Made by a program: the position numbers and the translations under genes. Shown here one piece after another: positions 37,336 to 46,069 of a stretch of 64,000 nt of DNA. Source of the stretch: Litoribrevibacter albus (GTDB lineage: Bacteria; Pseudomonadota; Gammaproteobacteria; Pseudomonadales; Litoribrevibacteraceae); assembly GCF_030159995.1 (NCBI RefSeq), contig NZ_BSNM01000027.1, positions 62,001 to 126,000 of the forward strand, read 5' to 3'. The notes beneath the pieces are model-generated. The model was given only the letters and a program-made list of their open reading frames with translations. It did no database searches and had not been told where the DNA came from. The first letter of the stretch is position 1. Each line of letters starts with the position of its first letter.

Positions 37336-38991
37336 TTAATTCGGTTTATTGAAAAAGTCAGGGAATCGCTGACGCACTTGTTGAAGTTCTTTCTCCCAAA
37401 GCTGCCCTTCGACAATCTTAGGTTTCAACAGAATCACCAGTTCCACTTTTTCAGTAACGTCACGCTCTTGAGTGAAGAGTTTTCCAAGCCCCGGAATGTC
37501 TTTCAACATAGGCACGCCTGCTTCCAGTTGTTGGCTGCGCTCTTCCATCAAACCACCAATAACGATCACCTGACCGCTCTTGGCGCGAACAATACTGTCG
37601 GTTTCCCGAATAGTAGAAAACGCCAGAGGTAAAATAAGATCACCCGAATCCCCTAAAGTGACCGTCTTGGTTTGGTCTTCCACTTTAGAAATAGTCGGGT
37701 GTACATGAAGAATAACTTCAGAATCGCCACCAATATGGGGAGTCACATCCAAAGCAATACCCGAGAAAAACGGGGTTAACGTGATGTCCGGTGTATCACT
37801 GGTCGAAGAAGAGGTGCTGGTCGTGGTGCTGGATACATCGGTGACAAAGAATTCGTCCGATCCGACTTTAATAACGGCTTTCTGATTATTGACCGTTGCA
37901 ATACGAGGGCTGGACAACACGCTGACATCGCCCTGAGATTCAATCAGACTGATGATGGCGTTAAAGTCAGTAAAGTTAAGACCAAACTTGAACACACCCT
38001 CAACAGATGAATCCAACAGGGTACTCAAATTGCCGGTATCAAAGCCCACCACAACTTCATTAGACGTATCAGTTATGTTTGAGTTAAAACCATTACCGAA
38101 GGTGTCCCACTGAATACCGGCCTGATAGCCGTCGGACAAACTCACTTCCAGAATTTTGGCTTCGATAATCACCTGACGTTTCAAGCTCAGCTCGGCACGT
38201 TCCAACATCTCTTCAACATTACGAAGTTCAGAGGGATAAGCGCGCACGATCAGCAATCCGGTGTGAGGATCAGTAATAACCCGACGACCCCCTTCAGTGC
38301 CTATCACCATGCTGACGCTGTTAAGCAGATTCCGCCAGAAGTTGGCTTCCGTCGTAGTTTCAACACGGGCACTTTGCAATGTCTCAGTACTGCTGGAGGC
38401 CGTCGAAGAAGTCGAGCTGCTTTGCTCAGTGCTGGACGAAGACACCTGACCACTGCTGATTAAAGTGGAAGATTGGCCGATCCTTACAATGTTCGGATAG
38501 TTAATCGGAAAGACTTTTGTTTGAATCTCTCTCGGAACAATCTGATAGCCATAGGCTTTCGGTAGGTAATCAAAGTTATAGATATCGCGAACCGCTTTGA
38601 GCGTTTCTTCCAGCGTCACGTTCTTTAGGCGAATCGAGATATCGCCTTTGACGTCTGGATGCACCACCATATTTTTTGAAGTGCCATCCACCAAGCTCAT
38701 AAAAAATTGCTTAGCCGGCGTATCATTGGCGATCACATCAAAACGCACATCCGCCTCAGAGGTCACTTGTAACTCCGGCAACATCAGATCGGCCAAGGCG
38801 TCAGGCATTTGATGCTGTTTCGTCTGCGTTTGTGCTTCTGAGGTCATCGGAGGAATGGGAGGCAATTCCGTTCTAGGCACCGACTGACAACCTACCATGA
38901 GCGCTGCAACCAACACACCTAATGGACGCACCCGCGCTAACGTTTGGCTCAGAAACGTTTGATTCGACAACGTTGGATTCATACCTGTCAC
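37336..38991 (-). CDS. mshL: MshL, outer-membrane secretin of the MSHA pilus
   Basis: A 551-residue secretin. The N-terminus carries a lipoprotein-type signal (ALMVGCQS, Cys near 35). An STN/secretin N-domain follows (VHPDVKGDISIRLKNVTLEETL), then a long Ser/Thr-rich loop (about 190-215), and the secretin core (about 260-540; SVLSSPRIATVNNQKAVIKVG, IVIGGLMEERSQQ, ELVILLKP). It forms the outer-membrane pore for the fibre. It overlaps mshK by four bases. Confidence 0.94.
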   Translation of the reverse strand: MTGMNPTLSNQTFLSQTLARVRPLGVLVAALMVGCQSVPRTELPPIPPMTSEAQTQTKQHQMPDALADLMLPELQVTSEADVRFDVIANDTPAKQFFMSLVDGTSKNMVVHPDVKGDISIRLKNVTLEETLKAVRDIYNFDYLPKAYGYQIVPREIQTKVFPINYPNIVRIGQSSTLISSGQVSSSSTEQSSSTSSTASSSTETLQSARVETTTEANFWRNLLNSVSMVIGTEGGRRVITDPHTGLLIVRAYPSELRNVEEMLERAELSLKRQVIIEAKILEVSLSDGYQAGIQWDTFGNGFNSNITDTSNEVVVGFDTGNLSTLLDSSVEGVFKFGLNFTDFNAIISLIESQGDVSVLSSPRIATVNNQKAVIKVGSDEFFVTDVSSTTTSTSSSTSDTPDITLTPFFSGIALDVTPHIGGDSEVILHVHPTISKVEDQTKTVTLGDSGDLILPLAFSTIRETDSIVRAKSGQVIVIGGLMEERSQQLEAGVPMLKDIPGLGKLFTQERDVTEKVELVILLKPKIVEGQLWEKELQQVRQRFPDFFNKPN

Positions 38992-39344
38992 TCGGTCTCT
39001 CTCTTAATTTTAAAACCCTTCGCTGTGTTGATTGCCAACGTTTTAGTTCGGCCATCCACACGTAACGTTACTTTCTCAGCGTCTATGAAGAGCACTCTCG
39101 CGCCATCCACTGAGTCACCTACCGAGACGAGCTGTTCATTAATTACAGCACGCTTTCTTTGATCAGAAACTAATATTTGAGACAACGTAAATTTCGTTGA
39201 TTGATACGTTCTCTTGGTGGATACCTCTCCAAACCCTGGCGGACGCATAGGGTCCGACACCGCATGATCAGAAAATGCCAGCCCCGAAAACAGCAGACTT
39301 ACACTCATAACCAGCTTCAGACATGCAGCCGTGCTTAATCTCAT
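38988..39344 (-). CDS. mshK: MshK-like periplasmic protein
   Basis: A 118-residue exported protein with a signal peptide (about 1-25, LLFSGLAFS). The mature part starts DPMRPPGF and is all-beta, like the PilP C-terminal domain (LVSVGDSVDGARVLFIDAEKVTLRVDG), which links inner-membrane PilN/O-type proteins to the secretin. The frame can be extended to a TTG at 39416 overlapping mshJ, but the ATG at 39344 begins a good signal peptide. Confidence 0.82.
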   Translation of the reverse strand: MRLSTAACLKLVMSVSLLFSGLAFSDHAVSDPMRPPGFGEVSTKRTYQSTKFTLSQILVSDQRKRAVINEQLVSVGDSVDGARVLFIDAEKVTLRVDGRTKTLAINTAKGFKIKRETE

Positions 39345-39399
39345 GAATAGATTCCGTCGGATAATCGAGCGGTTAAACAATACGCTACGAGCTAATTTT

Positions 39400-40056
39400 C
39401 TATCGATAAACACCAATCAAATCCTTACTGGTACTCAGGGTGTACACTTCCAGCGTTAAACGCCCTACAGGATAATCATCCATCTGAAAGGCCAGATTTC
39501 GCCAAAACACTCTTTCCGGCAGTGCTTCTACCCGTGTTAGATAGTCTTTGACCTGACTGTATTTGCCTTCCATCTCCAGATGCAGCGTATGCTGGTAAAG
39601 ATCAGCTTCCCCCGGTTTCCCGGAACCAATGGCTACCGGCTTCGCTTGAACACTTTTCACCGAAGTCAATTTCAGGCCTGAATCCTTATTCAACAAGGAA
39701 GCCAGCACATCCGACATTTGTGATGGCTCAATCAATTTGTCTGTAATGGTTTGAATATCATGCTGGTATTGAAGAGCACTCTGCTCTGCCTGCTCGATCT
39801 TCTTGCGAATTTCTTTATTCGGGTCAAATTTAGAAGCAGCAATGACTTCAGCAATTTCGACTCGTACCTTATCCACTTGCTGTTTGATGTCCCGCTCTTG
39901 CTGAACCATTCGTGTCCGTTTATCCATTAGCGGATCAAACACAAACAACTGGAACAACATATAAACAGCAATCAACAAGGTAACAAAAATAATGCCTCGT
40001 TCACGGGAAGTTAGCGCATTTAACTTTTCAGAGAGAAGCAGCCATTTAGCCTTCAC
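39400..40056 (-). CDS. mshJ: MshJ, PilO-like alignment-complex protein
   Basis: A 218-residue bitopic protein: one membrane helix at about 22-40, then a coiled coil (about 45-95) and a ferredoxin-like PilO-type domain (LEMEGKYSQVKDYLTRVEALPERVFW). It should pair with the PilN-like protein encoded just before it. The two genes overlap by 11 bases. Confidence 0.85.
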   Translation of the reverse strand: MKAKWLLLSEKLNALTSRERGIIFVTLLIAVYMLFQLFVFDPLMDKRTRMVQQERDIKQQVDKVRVEIAEVIAASKFDPNKEIRKKIEQAEQSALQYQHDIQTITDKLIEPSQMSDVLASLLNKDSGLKLTSVKSVQAKPVAIGSGKPGEADLYQHTLHLEMEGKYSQVKDYLTRVEALPERVFWRNLAFQMDDYPVGRLTLEVYTLSTSKDLIGVYR

Positions 40057-40684
40057 TGTTCGGCCCTCCTGCTTTCTTCTGCGTATTGATGTCGGTGCTT
40101 AAAATAAAGTGCAGATAATTTTTGTTATCTTCATCCCGCTCAAGGTTGAACAGATTGAACGCCCGACCTTTGAATGAAGCGGCTTGTTTCAACCCGTCAA
40201 TATACCCAGGCAGCACATCCGGTTGAGACACTAATCCGGTCAAGCGCATTGATTGCCCTTCCGACAATACATCAATTCGTGTTAACCAAACCTGACGATG
40301 ATCAAACTGGGTTAAATCCTCGAATACCCCTGAATAGGCTTGTGCATCTTTCAAGGTATCGGACTTGAGATAATTTAATAAACGAATCTTGTTGTTGTTC
40401 TGCTCTCTCAGCGCAGCAAGCTGAGTTTCCAATGCTTTGCTCTTTACCAGCTTGGGATACTTCCGCTTGGCCTCTTTTAACTCGGCTTGTTTATCTGCCA
40501 AACGAGTATTCAGCGCAGTGATTTCCTCATCCAGAGTTGGAATCGGGTAATACAACATCAAAGCAACCGCAATTAATACACCCAAAGACAGCCCAAGATA
40601 CTGAACCATCTTGGCAGTTGGCAGCTGAATAACCGGTGGTCGGAACTCATCACTGTAGAAATTGATCTTTTGATTAATTCTCAA
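40046..40684 (-). CDS. mshI2: PilN-like MSHA biogenesis protein (MshI2)
   Basis: A 212-residue PilN-like protein. It has a short cytoplasmic tail (INQKINFYSDEFRPP) of the type that docks in PilM, a membrane helix near 28-46, a coiled coil (about 50-105) and a ferredoxin-like fold (QVWLTRIDVLSEGQSMRLTG). It overlaps mshI by 11 bases. The name MshI2 follows the split-mshI usage in other species. Confidence 0.8.
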   Translation of the reverse strand: MRINQKINFYSDEFRPPVIQLPTAKMVQYLGLSLGVLIAVALMLYYPIPTLDEEITALNTRLADKQAELKEAKRKYPKLVKSKALETQLAALREQNNNKIRLLNYLKSDTLKDAQAYSGVFEDLTQFDHRQVWLTRIDVLSEGQSMRLTGLVSQPDVLPGYIDGLKQAASFKGRAFNLFNLERDEDNKNYLHFILSTDINTQKKAGGPNSEG

Positions 40685-41627
40685 GCCAACCTCCCGTCAC
40701 GGCACCAATGGCTGAAATGCATCGATCAAGCACTTCCGGAGACTCCGACTCATGAGAAATATTTTCTGTGAATTGCCAATGCCAAGGCTGAACCATGATT
40801 TCCATCTTTTCATTTAACACACTGGCTAAACGCACTAAGTTTGTATCGGCCGGCATGAGAATTACTCTATGTACCACCCCTTTGCCAAGCTGACTTTCGT
40901 AATAATCCATTGAGCGCTTAATATCGAACATCAACTCATCACATTGCGCCAAATCGTATTCAGACAATTCGTCTTCGTTCAAACCATTCAGTCGGTCAAC
41001 ACCAATGCCTAAATTCCGCGCCAGATATAAATTGCCACTTTCCAACAGTCGCATCTGGCCTTCGTAGGCACCCAGCGACACCATGCCCGTGCTGTCGCCC
41101 TCTGTGACGCCCGAGGCAAATAACAAATTACTCAGGGAAAGTTCTTCGATGGTGATGCCTTTAATTTCAAGCCCTTTGTCTTCACACAGTTCAATAATCT
41201 CTCGAACCAGAGACTTATTGACCACCGCAACGTAGACCATGCTCAAGCGGCCACGGTAGGCATCTTCAGGCAACTTGAAATATTGAATGGTAACGGAATC
41301 CAGAGGCTCATTGATCAGGTCTTTCACTTTCCACTTAATCGCATCAGCGAGCTCAGCCTCGGGAACTTCTGGGGCATCCACCAGCAGTAAGTTATAAAAC
41401 TTCTCCGATAAGGAAATATAAACATTTCCATACATCCGCTGCTTGGATATGGTTTTGGAAAGTGCTTTCTGCCATTCATTGTCTTCATAAGGAAAGAACG
41501 CGGCCGATTTCACGTGTAAGCCGTTCTTGGTAGAGACTCTGGCAAAAGCGATACCATCCGCCTCAATCGAGATACCATTCAAGACGCTGGTCTTTGGCTT
41601 CTTTTTCAATCTCGGCAGGCGTATCAT
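40674..41627 (-). CDS. mshI: MshI, PilM-like cytoplasmic protein
   Basis: A 317-residue actin-like-fold protein resembling PilM (VSLGAYEGQMRLLESGNLYLARNLGIG; QCDELMFDIKRSMDYYESQLG). It should recruit the PilN-like tail to the cytoplasmic face. It is the first gene of the locus; the 130-base AT-rich gap to the divergent trmL probably holds the operon promoter, but I could not fix the boxes. Confidence 0.88.
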   Translation of the reverse strand: MIRLPRLKKKPKTSVLNGISIEADGIAFARVSTKNGLHVKSAAFFPYEDNEWQKALSKTISKQRMYGNVYISLSEKFYNLLLVDAPEVPEAELADAIKWKVKDLINEPLDSVTIQYFKLPEDAYRGRLSMVYVAVVNKSLVREIIELCEDKGLEIKGITIEELSLSNLLFASGVTEGDSTGMVSLGAYEGQMRLLESGNLYLARNLGIGVDRLNGLNEDELSEYDLAQCDELMFDIKRSMDYYESQLGKGVVHRVILMPADTNLVRLASVLNEKMEIMVQPWHWQFTENISHESESPEVLDRCISAIGAVTGGWLEN

Positions 41628-41757
41628 TCCGTTTCTTTACTCACTAATAAAATGGGGCTAAAAATCAAATACATTAATAAACGATTGTATTAGTTTAGCA
41701 ACATTTTTAAACCTTATTACTAAGATTAAACTCTAACCACCAGAATTTATTGACAAA

Positions 41758-42228
41758 ATGCTTGATATAGTGCTCTACCAACCTGAAATTCCACCCAATA
41801 CGGGTAACATCATCCGCTTGTGCGCCAACACCGGATTCCATTTACATCTGATTCGTCCTTTTGGGTTTGTTATGGACGATAAAAAGCTCCGACGAGCAGG
41901 TCTGGATTACCACGAACTGGCTAATGTGGAGATGCACGATTCGTTGGATGATTATCTGGCTAGTCGTCAACCTAACCGTGTGATGGCTATCACCACCAAG
42001 GGCAGAACGCGACACACAGCCGTTGAGTTTCAAGCCGGTGACGCGTTAATTTTTGGGCCGGAATCCCGAGGGCTTCCTATCGAGTTCATCGAATCGCTAC
42101 CAGAAAACCAACGTCTACGCATTCCTATGCTGAAAGACAGCCGAAGCCTGAATCTGTCCAACAGCGCAGCGATTATGATTTACGAAGCATGGCGACAGTT
42201 AGATTTCCAAGGTGCGGAAGCACTCTAA
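41758..42228 (+). CDS. trmL: TrmL, tRNA (cytidine/uridine-34-2'-O)-methyltransferase
   Basis: A 156-residue SPOUT methyltransferase that modifies the wobble base of tRNA-Leu. It begins [26 protein letters not shown] and has the knot motifs [11 protein letters not shown] and [18 protein letters not shown]. Length and sequence are typical. It is divergent from mshI. Confidence 0.95.
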   Translation: MLDIVLYQPEIPPNTGNIIRLCANTGFHLHLIRPFGFVMDDKKLRRAGLDYHELANVEMHDSLDDYLASRQPNRVMAITTKGRTRHTAVEFQAGDALIFGPESRGLPIEFIESLPENQRLRIPMLKDSRSLNLSNSAAIMIYEAWRQLDFQGAEAL

Positions 42229-42309
42229 TTCAGGTAATGGCGCGGAAGTACTTGAATCCAGATCAGACAGCATTGCGTTTAATTCATAAGAAAGGACAGA
42301 TATAGCCTC

Positions 42310-44112
42310 ATGGATGAGCCAACCCAAGTAGAGTTAAACGAGCCTTATCACACCCAGTCGCCCGTACCTGACTCTAAGATAACCTTATTTCTACTTGGTT
42401 TTTGTCTGCTGTTCAGCGTCCACTTTAACATTGAGAATACCGGCGGTACGGGATTGGAAATGCCGTATAACGCTGCCGTGTGGAGCGTCATCAGCTTACT
42501 CTTCTCTTCCATGCTGTTTCGCCTTGCCAAGACACGACAGTGGATAGACGACTCCGCACTCAAGCTCCTTGGCTTGATTATGCTGGCGCTGGTCATCCCA
42601 ATTGCATTTCAGGAAATTACAGAAACCACACAAGCGGGCACTCGGGTTCTCGCTATTCTGGCAGGTTTGCTGCTGACGGTACTTTTTTTTCAAAGCATCC
42701 AGGCACACAAGAGTTGGCAAAACGTGTTCTACCTGTTAGTTGCCGCCAGCCTAATTGAAGCTTTGTTGTGCTTGGTTCAACAATATTTTCCGAGTATCGC
42801 TGCTCTTGGGGTTTATAAAGAAGACTACGGAAGACCATTCGGATCGTTCCAACAACCCAATGTTAGCGCCAGCTTTATCGCAACAGGCATTATCACCAGT
42901 TTGTATTTGATACTTAAACCGCACGACGAAAACACCACGAAAGCTAAAATCTCGTTGTTGCTGTCTTGCGCGACACTGGGTTCCGCCGCACTGATTTTAC
43001 TAGGTTCACGTACCGGTATCTTTGGCACCGTGCTCGCCATCGTTTTATGTCTGCCTCTGATTTATAAATATGTAACCACCCAAAGTGAGCTTTCAACCCC
43101 ATACAAACCTCGATTATTTTGGGGCTGGCTTATTTCAGCCTCGTTTGGCGTACTGTTCGCAATCATCAGCATTCAACAAATGGAATCTGGCGGACGTAAC
43201 CTGGAAGCCTTTCAGTCCACGGCAAACCGAACAGGGATCTACTTACAAGCACTGGACATGATCAAAGACAAGCCTTTGTCTGGCTGGGGTTATGGTAACT
43301 TTGAACGCAATTTTCTGGATTATTATGCAGAGAAATATCACTCGGGAGAGTACACTCACCAGATCATTGCCAATCTCGATCATCCACACAATGAACTTCT
43401 GTTATGGGCCGTAGAAGGTGGCGTCATACCGCCATTATTACTGCTCGCCCTGACTGTCATTTTAATCTTTCGGGCAATACGTCATTTAGGCATCGTTTAC
43501 GGCCTGGCAGCGTTGTCGGTACTTGTCCCCATATCTTTTCATGCGAATACAGAATACCCGTTTTACCAGTCCATTGTGCACTGGCTGATACTCAGTTTAC
43601 TTACTGCCTGGCTGCTTTGGATAACCAGCACATCTAGCATTAAATGCTTTAAACTGGACTTCTTTGCTCGCTGCTTCGCGGTAGTTATTCCTCTGATCAC
43701 CATCCCCGTGATGATGCTTTGTATTCAGGCGACCTATCAGGTCACTAAATACCACGCCTCTAAGCAACAACATATTGAATACCTGAGTGATGTTATTCAC
43801 CCCAGCGGTATCTGGAAACGTTTCTTTTTCGATGTGATGACCTATCGACTTTCTCAAGGTCTGAGTCAAAATAAACCCGATCAGATAAAAGCCTATATAA
43901 GTTGGGCAGAAGAGTTTCTGAAACACACGCCGAGACTAGCCATTTACTTCAATCTGGCGAATGCCCACTGGGCGCTGAAGGAATATGATCAGGCCATTCA
44001 GATCCTGGAAACGGCGGCGTACTTTTATCCCACCGATAAAAAGCTCAAAACAGCGATCAAGCAAACTAAAGAGAGTAGTCAGGCAATGAGTGAAGTACCT
44101 CTGCCCCACTAA
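42310..44112 (+). CDS. PglL-like O-oligosaccharyltransferase / O-antigen ligase family protein
   Basis: A 600-residue membrane protein with about 12 transmembrane helices, then a C-terminal soluble TPR-like part (about 520-600; AIYFNLANAHWALKEYDQAIQIL). The segment GRPFGSFQQPNVSASFIATG (about 177-196) matches the PglL_A signature, LLGSRTGIFG and KPLSGWGYGNFE belong to Wzy_C, and HPHNELLLWAVEGG is the periplasmic His loop. These features favour a pilin/protein O-glycosyltransferase over a lipid-A ligase. It lies just beyond trmL from the msh locus, followed by a terminator. The substrate is inferred. Confidence 0.82.
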   Translation: MDEPTQVELNEPYHTQSPVPDSKITLFLLGFCLLFSVHFNIENTGGTGLEMPYNAAVWSVISLLFSSMLFRLAKTRQWIDDSALKLLGLIMLALVIPIAFQEITETTQAGTRVLAILAGLLLTVLFFQSIQAHKSWQNVFYLLVAASLIEALLCLVQQYFPSIAALGVYKEDYGRPFGSFQQPNVSASFIATGIITSLYLILKPHDENTTKAKISLLLSCATLGSAALILLGSRTGIFGTVLAIVLCLPLIYKYVTTQSELSTPYKPRLFWGWLISASFGVLFAIISIQQMESGGRNLEAFQSTANRTGIYLQALDMIKDKPLSGWGYGNFERNFLDYYAEKYHSGEYTHQIIANLDHPHNELLLWAVEGGVIPPLLLLALTVILIFRAIRHLGIVYGLAALSVLVPISFHANTEYPFYQSIVHWLILSLLTAWLLWITSTSSIKCFKLDFFARCFAVVIPLITIPVMMLCIQATYQVTKYHASKQQHIEYLSDVIHPSGIWKRFFFDVMTYRLSQGLSQNKPDQIKAYISWAEEFLKHTPRLAIYFNLANAHWALKEYDQAIQILETAAYFYPTDKKLKTAIKQTKESSQAMSEVPLPH

Positions 44113-44163
44113 CCATCTGACGAATTGATTGCTAAACGATAAGAGCAGATAAAAAAATGCGCA

Positions 44164-44207
44164 TAAAAAAAGCAGCTCAGATCAAAGATCATGAGCTGCT
44201 TTTTTTG
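44164..44207. terminator. bidirectional intrinsic terminator
   Basis: AGCAGCTCA/TGAGCTGCT stem continued inward by GATC/GATC, with A7 on the left and T7 on the right. It ends the PglL-like gene and secB, which converge here. Confidence 0.93.
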
Positions 44208-44223
44208 GCCGTAAGAACAGGCC

Positions 44224-44712
44224 TTAGTGAGTCGCTTCTGCCTGACCCGCTTCTTGTTGCTTACGCTGCATCGCTTCAGCGAAAATCGCGTCGAAGTTAA
44301 CAGGCTGCAACATGAATGGTGGCAAGCTGCCCTTAGTAACCATGCTATCGATGGTTTCACGAGCATACGGGAAAAGAATGTTCGGGCAGAACGCACCTAA
44401 CGCATGAGCAAGACGAGGACCTTCCAAACCTTGGATAGAAAAAATACCGGCTTGTTTGATCTCAACCAACAAAGCAACTTCGTCGTCTTGTTTCGCAGTC
44501 AGCGTGATCGTTAATACCACTTCATACAAATCATCGCCCACTTTTGCATTACCGGTGTTCAAGTCCATATGAACTTGAGGTTTCCACTGGCTCTGGAATA
44601 TCTGTGGTGAACGCGGAGATTCAAAAGAGAAGTCTTTTAGATAAATTCTTTGTAATGCAAAACCTGCATTTTGTTGCTCAGAGTTTTGAGCTGCCTGATT
44701 TTCTTCAGCCAT
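44224..44712 (-). CDS. secB: SecB, protein-export chaperone
   Basis: A 162-residue tetrameric chaperone that keeps preproteins unfolded and delivers them to Sec[20 protein letters not shown] near the N-terminus and [21 protein letters not shown] are family motifs. The frame begins at 44727, but the ATG at 44712 (MAEENQ), spaced six bases from AGGT, is the usual start. Confidence 0.96.
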   Translation of the reverse strand: MAEENQAAQNSEQQNAGFALQRIYLKDFSFESPRSPQIFQSQWKPQVHMDLNTGNAKVGDDLYEVVLTITLTAKQDDEVALLVEIKQAGIFSIQGLEGPRLAHALGAFCPNILFPYARETIDSMVTKGSLPPFMLQPVNFDAIFAEAMQRKQQEAGQAEATH

Positions 44713-45073
44713 ATCGATACCTATCATTTTATTATTATTCTGTACTGCTACCGGAGATATTCATCGATGCGAAAACAGAAAAGCGCTCGAAAAAATCGTG
44801 GTGCCCGGCATTAGCCACTCTATCTTACAAACTATTTGCTGATGACAGTATCTTGAGACAGCACAGAAGTGAAAGTGCCTTTACACTACACAACGAATCT
44901 GTCAAAAACAACCGTTGAAAAGAGAAGATTGATCCCCAAAGGGATCAAATCAAAGAATCGAAAACAATTCGAAAGAGAAACTGCGTGACCAAGGATCGCC
45001 CGATAAGAAAGTGACTTATCAACAGTCACATGACGAACGTTACGCAGACAAGAAATTACTCAGCAAGAACGTA
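44713..45073 (-). other. 361-base gap with hairpins between grxC and secB
   Basis: No gene was found here; the open frame on the plus strand is a shadow of secB and lacks family features. Three inverted repeats are visible: TTGATCCC-N4-GGGATCAA at 44929-44948, GAAT-N8-ATTC at 44955-44970, and GTGACT-N7-AGTCAC at 45011-45029. The last is followed on the minus strand by TTTCTT, so it is a weak candidate for the grxC terminator. The secB promoter should lie at the left end. Confidence 0.45.
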
Positions 45074-45331
45074 TTAGGCCGTAACAAGTAACTCATCGAG
45101 TTTACCTGCACGCTCTAGCGCATAAAGGTCGTCACAACCGCCCACATGTGACTCACCAATCCAGATCTGAGGCACTGTGCGCTGATTACTTTTCAGCATC
45201 ATTTCCCGACGCAATTCTGGCTGACCATCCACAACAATTTCATCAAAGTCCACAGACTTAGATTTCAACAATTGTTTTGCTCGAACACAATACGGACAAT
45301 AGTTGCTGCTGTAGATAATAATATCAGCCAT
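45074..45331 (-). CDS. grxC: glutaredoxin 3
   Basis: An 85-residue class-I glutaredoxin with CPYC (Cys12-Cys15), the TVPQIWIG cis-proline loop and GGCDDLYAL. It reduces disulfides with glutathione in the cytoplasm. A rhodanese gene is 72 bases upstream in the same direction. Confidence 0.96.
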   Translation of the reverse strand: MADIIIYSSNYCPYCVRAKQLLKSKSVDFDEIVVDGQPELRREMMLKSNQRTVPQIWIGESHVGGCDDLYALERAGKLDELLVTA

Positions 45332-45403
45332 AGACCACCTCTCATTTAGTTAAACGCACCAGAACTGTCTGGCCATCCAAACTTAGATAAATAATGTAAC
45401 CGA

Positions 45404-45814
45404 TTACTCAACCGGTAGATTCAGGCTAGTCCACTCAGCCATGCCACCCGCCAAACGAGTCACATCAGTAAAACCATGTTTTCTCAAAATAGAACCCGCA
45501 GCATTTGAGGTTTGTCCCATTTTACAAACCACCACAACCGGCTTCTCTTTATGCGACTCGATTTCAGTAACACGAGAATCAAGCGATGCATACGGAATAT
45601 TGATCGAGTTGATGATGTGGCCTTTTTTGTAATCCGCTTTATCACGAACATCCAGGATTAGCGCTTCTTCTTTGTTCATACGCATAATGACCTGTTGAGC
45701 CGATAACGTTTTCCCACCCTTGCGAGTTTCAGAAATAATAAACAACACCAACAAAACAACCCAAGCACCTACCAACATCGCGTTGTTCGTTGCAAATTCA
45801 AAAAACTGTTCCAT
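45404..45814 (-). CDS. membrane-anchored rhodanese (YibN-like)
   Basis: A 136-residue protein with one N-terminal membrane helix (about 14-28) and a single rhodanese domain. The active loop is CKMGQTS (Cys near 99). It is the gene usually found beside grxC-secB and gpmI, and matches YibN. The natural sulfur acceptor is unknown. Confidence 0.9.
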   Translation of the reverse strand: MEQFFEFATNNAMLVGAWVVLLVLFIISETRKGGKTLSAQQVIMRMNKEEALILDVRDKADYKKGHIINSINIPYASLDSRVTEIESHKEKPVVVVCKMGQTSNAAGSILRKHGFTDVTRLAGGMAEWTSLNLPVE

Positions 45815-46069
45815 GAAAAAATCTCATCATCAATATCGTGTGGCGCGTAATGATACAGCCTCACGGCTTATTTGAAAATCAAGGAGCACATTTTTCCACC
45901 ACCAACGTGCCAGAAAGCATGTCCCCCATGAACATTCAGCCGATTTCCAGTCAAAGATTGAAGCACCCACGCCTCAATAGAACACAGTCATGATGATCAG
46001 ATGACAGACTTCTGAAATTTGCGTAAAATTGAGCCTTTTTTAATCGCTGACAAAACAGCCAGAGAAAGC

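Noticed and set aside
44544-44918. 124-codon plus-strand frame over secB and the gap beside it
   Set aside because: Half of it is antisense to secB; the sequence is low in typical codons and matches no family.
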